From JAICYJ01 sp036263035 (lineage in GTDB: Bacteria; Actinomycetota; Thermoleophilia; Gaiellales; JAICJC01), in assembly GCA_036263035.1 (NCBI GenBank), contig DATAHR010000111.1, forward strand, positions 1-5,257: 5,257 bases of DNA, given 5' to 3'. Position 1 is the stretch's first letter; every line of letters starts with the position of its first letter. The translations under genes and the position numbers were made by a program. The notes below the pieces were generated by a model. That model saw only the letters and a list, made by a program, of their open reading frames with translations, had not been told where the DNA came from and searched no databases. Shown here piece by piece: positions 4,893-5,257 of this stretch.

Positions 4893-4898
4893 TATCCT
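4893..4898 (+). promoter_or_regulatory. -10-like TATCCT giving a leaderless start
   Basis: TATCCT ends 5 bases before ATG 4904, the spacing typical of actinobacterial leaderless transcripts that begin at the start codon. There is no Shine-Dalgarno between them and no clear -35 box. Confidence 0.4.
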
Positions 4899-4903
4899 TG
4901 AGT

Positions 4904-5077
4904 ATGGCTCAGGCGAACGCGCCAAAGATCGAGAGTCGCACCACGCGCCGCAGCTATTCATCGACGCGACTTTCACCTGCGCGGCCGTGCGAGCTGTGCT
5001 ACCGGCCACTGGTAGCGGACGAGGTGCGGTTCTGCTCGTCGTGTGCGCCCAAAGCCCACGTCATGGGCAAGGCGTAG
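4904..5077 (+). CDS. Small zinc-ribbon-like protein
   Basis: The product is 57 aa with a basic, Ser/Thr/Arg-rich N-terminal half and a C-terminal two-knuckle motif: CELC (about residue 34), 11 residues, then CSSC, ending KAHVMGKA. C-x2-C...C-x2-C is the pattern of a small structural zinc ribbon, and no catalytic residues are visible. Function is unknown; nucleic-acid or protein binding is inferred only from charge and the cysteines. ATG 4904 is preferred because a TATCCT box sits just ahead of it in a leaderless arrangement. An in-frame ATG at 4808 would add 32 residues with less protein-like composition. The gene follows the synthetase-like gene after 145 bases and precedes another CxxC protein by 43 bases. 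Confidence 0.65.
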   Translation: MAQANAPKIESRTTRRSYSSTRLSPARPCELCYRPLVADEVRFCSSCAPKAHVMGKA

Positions 5078-5120
5078 ACGGCCTGGCAGGAAGTCCTCGC
5101 CCAGCGGCAAAGGGGGAATC

Positions 5121-5257
5121 GTGAGCCGGTTTCATCTCCCAGCCCCCTGGAGCGCGCCCCAGCAGGAGCGATTCTGCGAGCGGTGTGGACGGCCGACCCC
5201 TCACTACGGACGGCGCGTGGCCACCTCGACTGACGCCGACGGTGACCGGGCCAGTGA
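5121..5257 (+). CDS. CxxC-containing protein, 3' partial
   Basis: GTG 5121 opens a frame that stays open to the window edge (45 full codons). The visible part reads MSRFHLPAPWSAPQQERFCERCGRP and continues with a hydrophilic stretch. The CERC pair followed by GRPTPHYGRR looks like the first half of a zinc finger, and a second pair may lie beyond the window. GGGGGA (5112-5117) is a weak ribosome-binding site 3 bases upstream. It may pair functionally with the preceding zinc-ribbon protein. No function can be assigned, and the true start could lie elsewhere. Confidence 0.5.
   Translation, partial: MSRFHLPAPWSAPQQERFCERCGRPTPHYGRRVATSTDADGDRAS

Noticed and set aside
4808..4903. N-terminal extension of the zinc-ribbon protein from ATG 4808
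   Set aside because: The extension has no protein-like pattern or ribosome-binding site, while ATG 4904 has a well-placed TATCCT box.

Overview
The window is GC-rich and densely packed, with overlapping start/stop junctions, GTG starts, a DosS/DevS-type sensor kinase, a universal stress protein and TANNNT-type promoters set close to start codons. Together these point to an actinobacterium. A lineage such as the Thermoleophilia is possible but cannot be settled from this sequence.

Region 1 (1-2966) is a signalling and stress block. It opens with the C-terminal DNA-binding end of a NarL/LuxR-family response regulator. An overlapping GAF-GAF histidine kinase follows, whose first GAF domain keeps the histidine and tyrosine that line the haem pocket of Mycobacterium tuberculosis DosS. 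A short, convergent, degenerate receiver-domain protein sits on the minus strand and overlaps the kinase 3' end by 10 bp. It is divergent from a universal stress protein (USP) gene, and the two divergent start regions are near mirror images of each other. A plausible reading is a redox/gas-sensing two-component system next to stress-response genes, as in the DosR regulon, but no DosR-type box was recognised.

Region 2 (2963-3291): the USP stop overlaps the start of an 82-aa four-cysteine protein of unknown function. This is followed at once by a complete tRNA-Ala (anticodon TGC, no encoded CCA) with the G3-U70 identity pair.

Region 3 (3292-5257) looks accessory. The 354 bases after the tRNA hold no long gene. 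They do contain an inverted partial copy of the tRNA 3' half built into a 12-bp perfect inverted repeat, a likely promoter, a 22-codon probably leaderless leader ORF, and several competing G/C hairpins. They lead into a 370-codon single-chain phenylalanyl-tRNA synthetase-like gene: a PheS-type catalytic core fused to a PheT-type anticodon-binding domain, as in mitochondrial PheRS. Its signature Phe-binding FPF tripeptide reads His-Pro-Tyr, so its substrate may not be phenylalanine. Two small CxxC proteins follow, the second cut by the window edge.

The most interesting unit is the synthetase-like gene with its structured leader and tRNA-derived repeat. It could be a regulated paralogue with altered amino-acid specificity.
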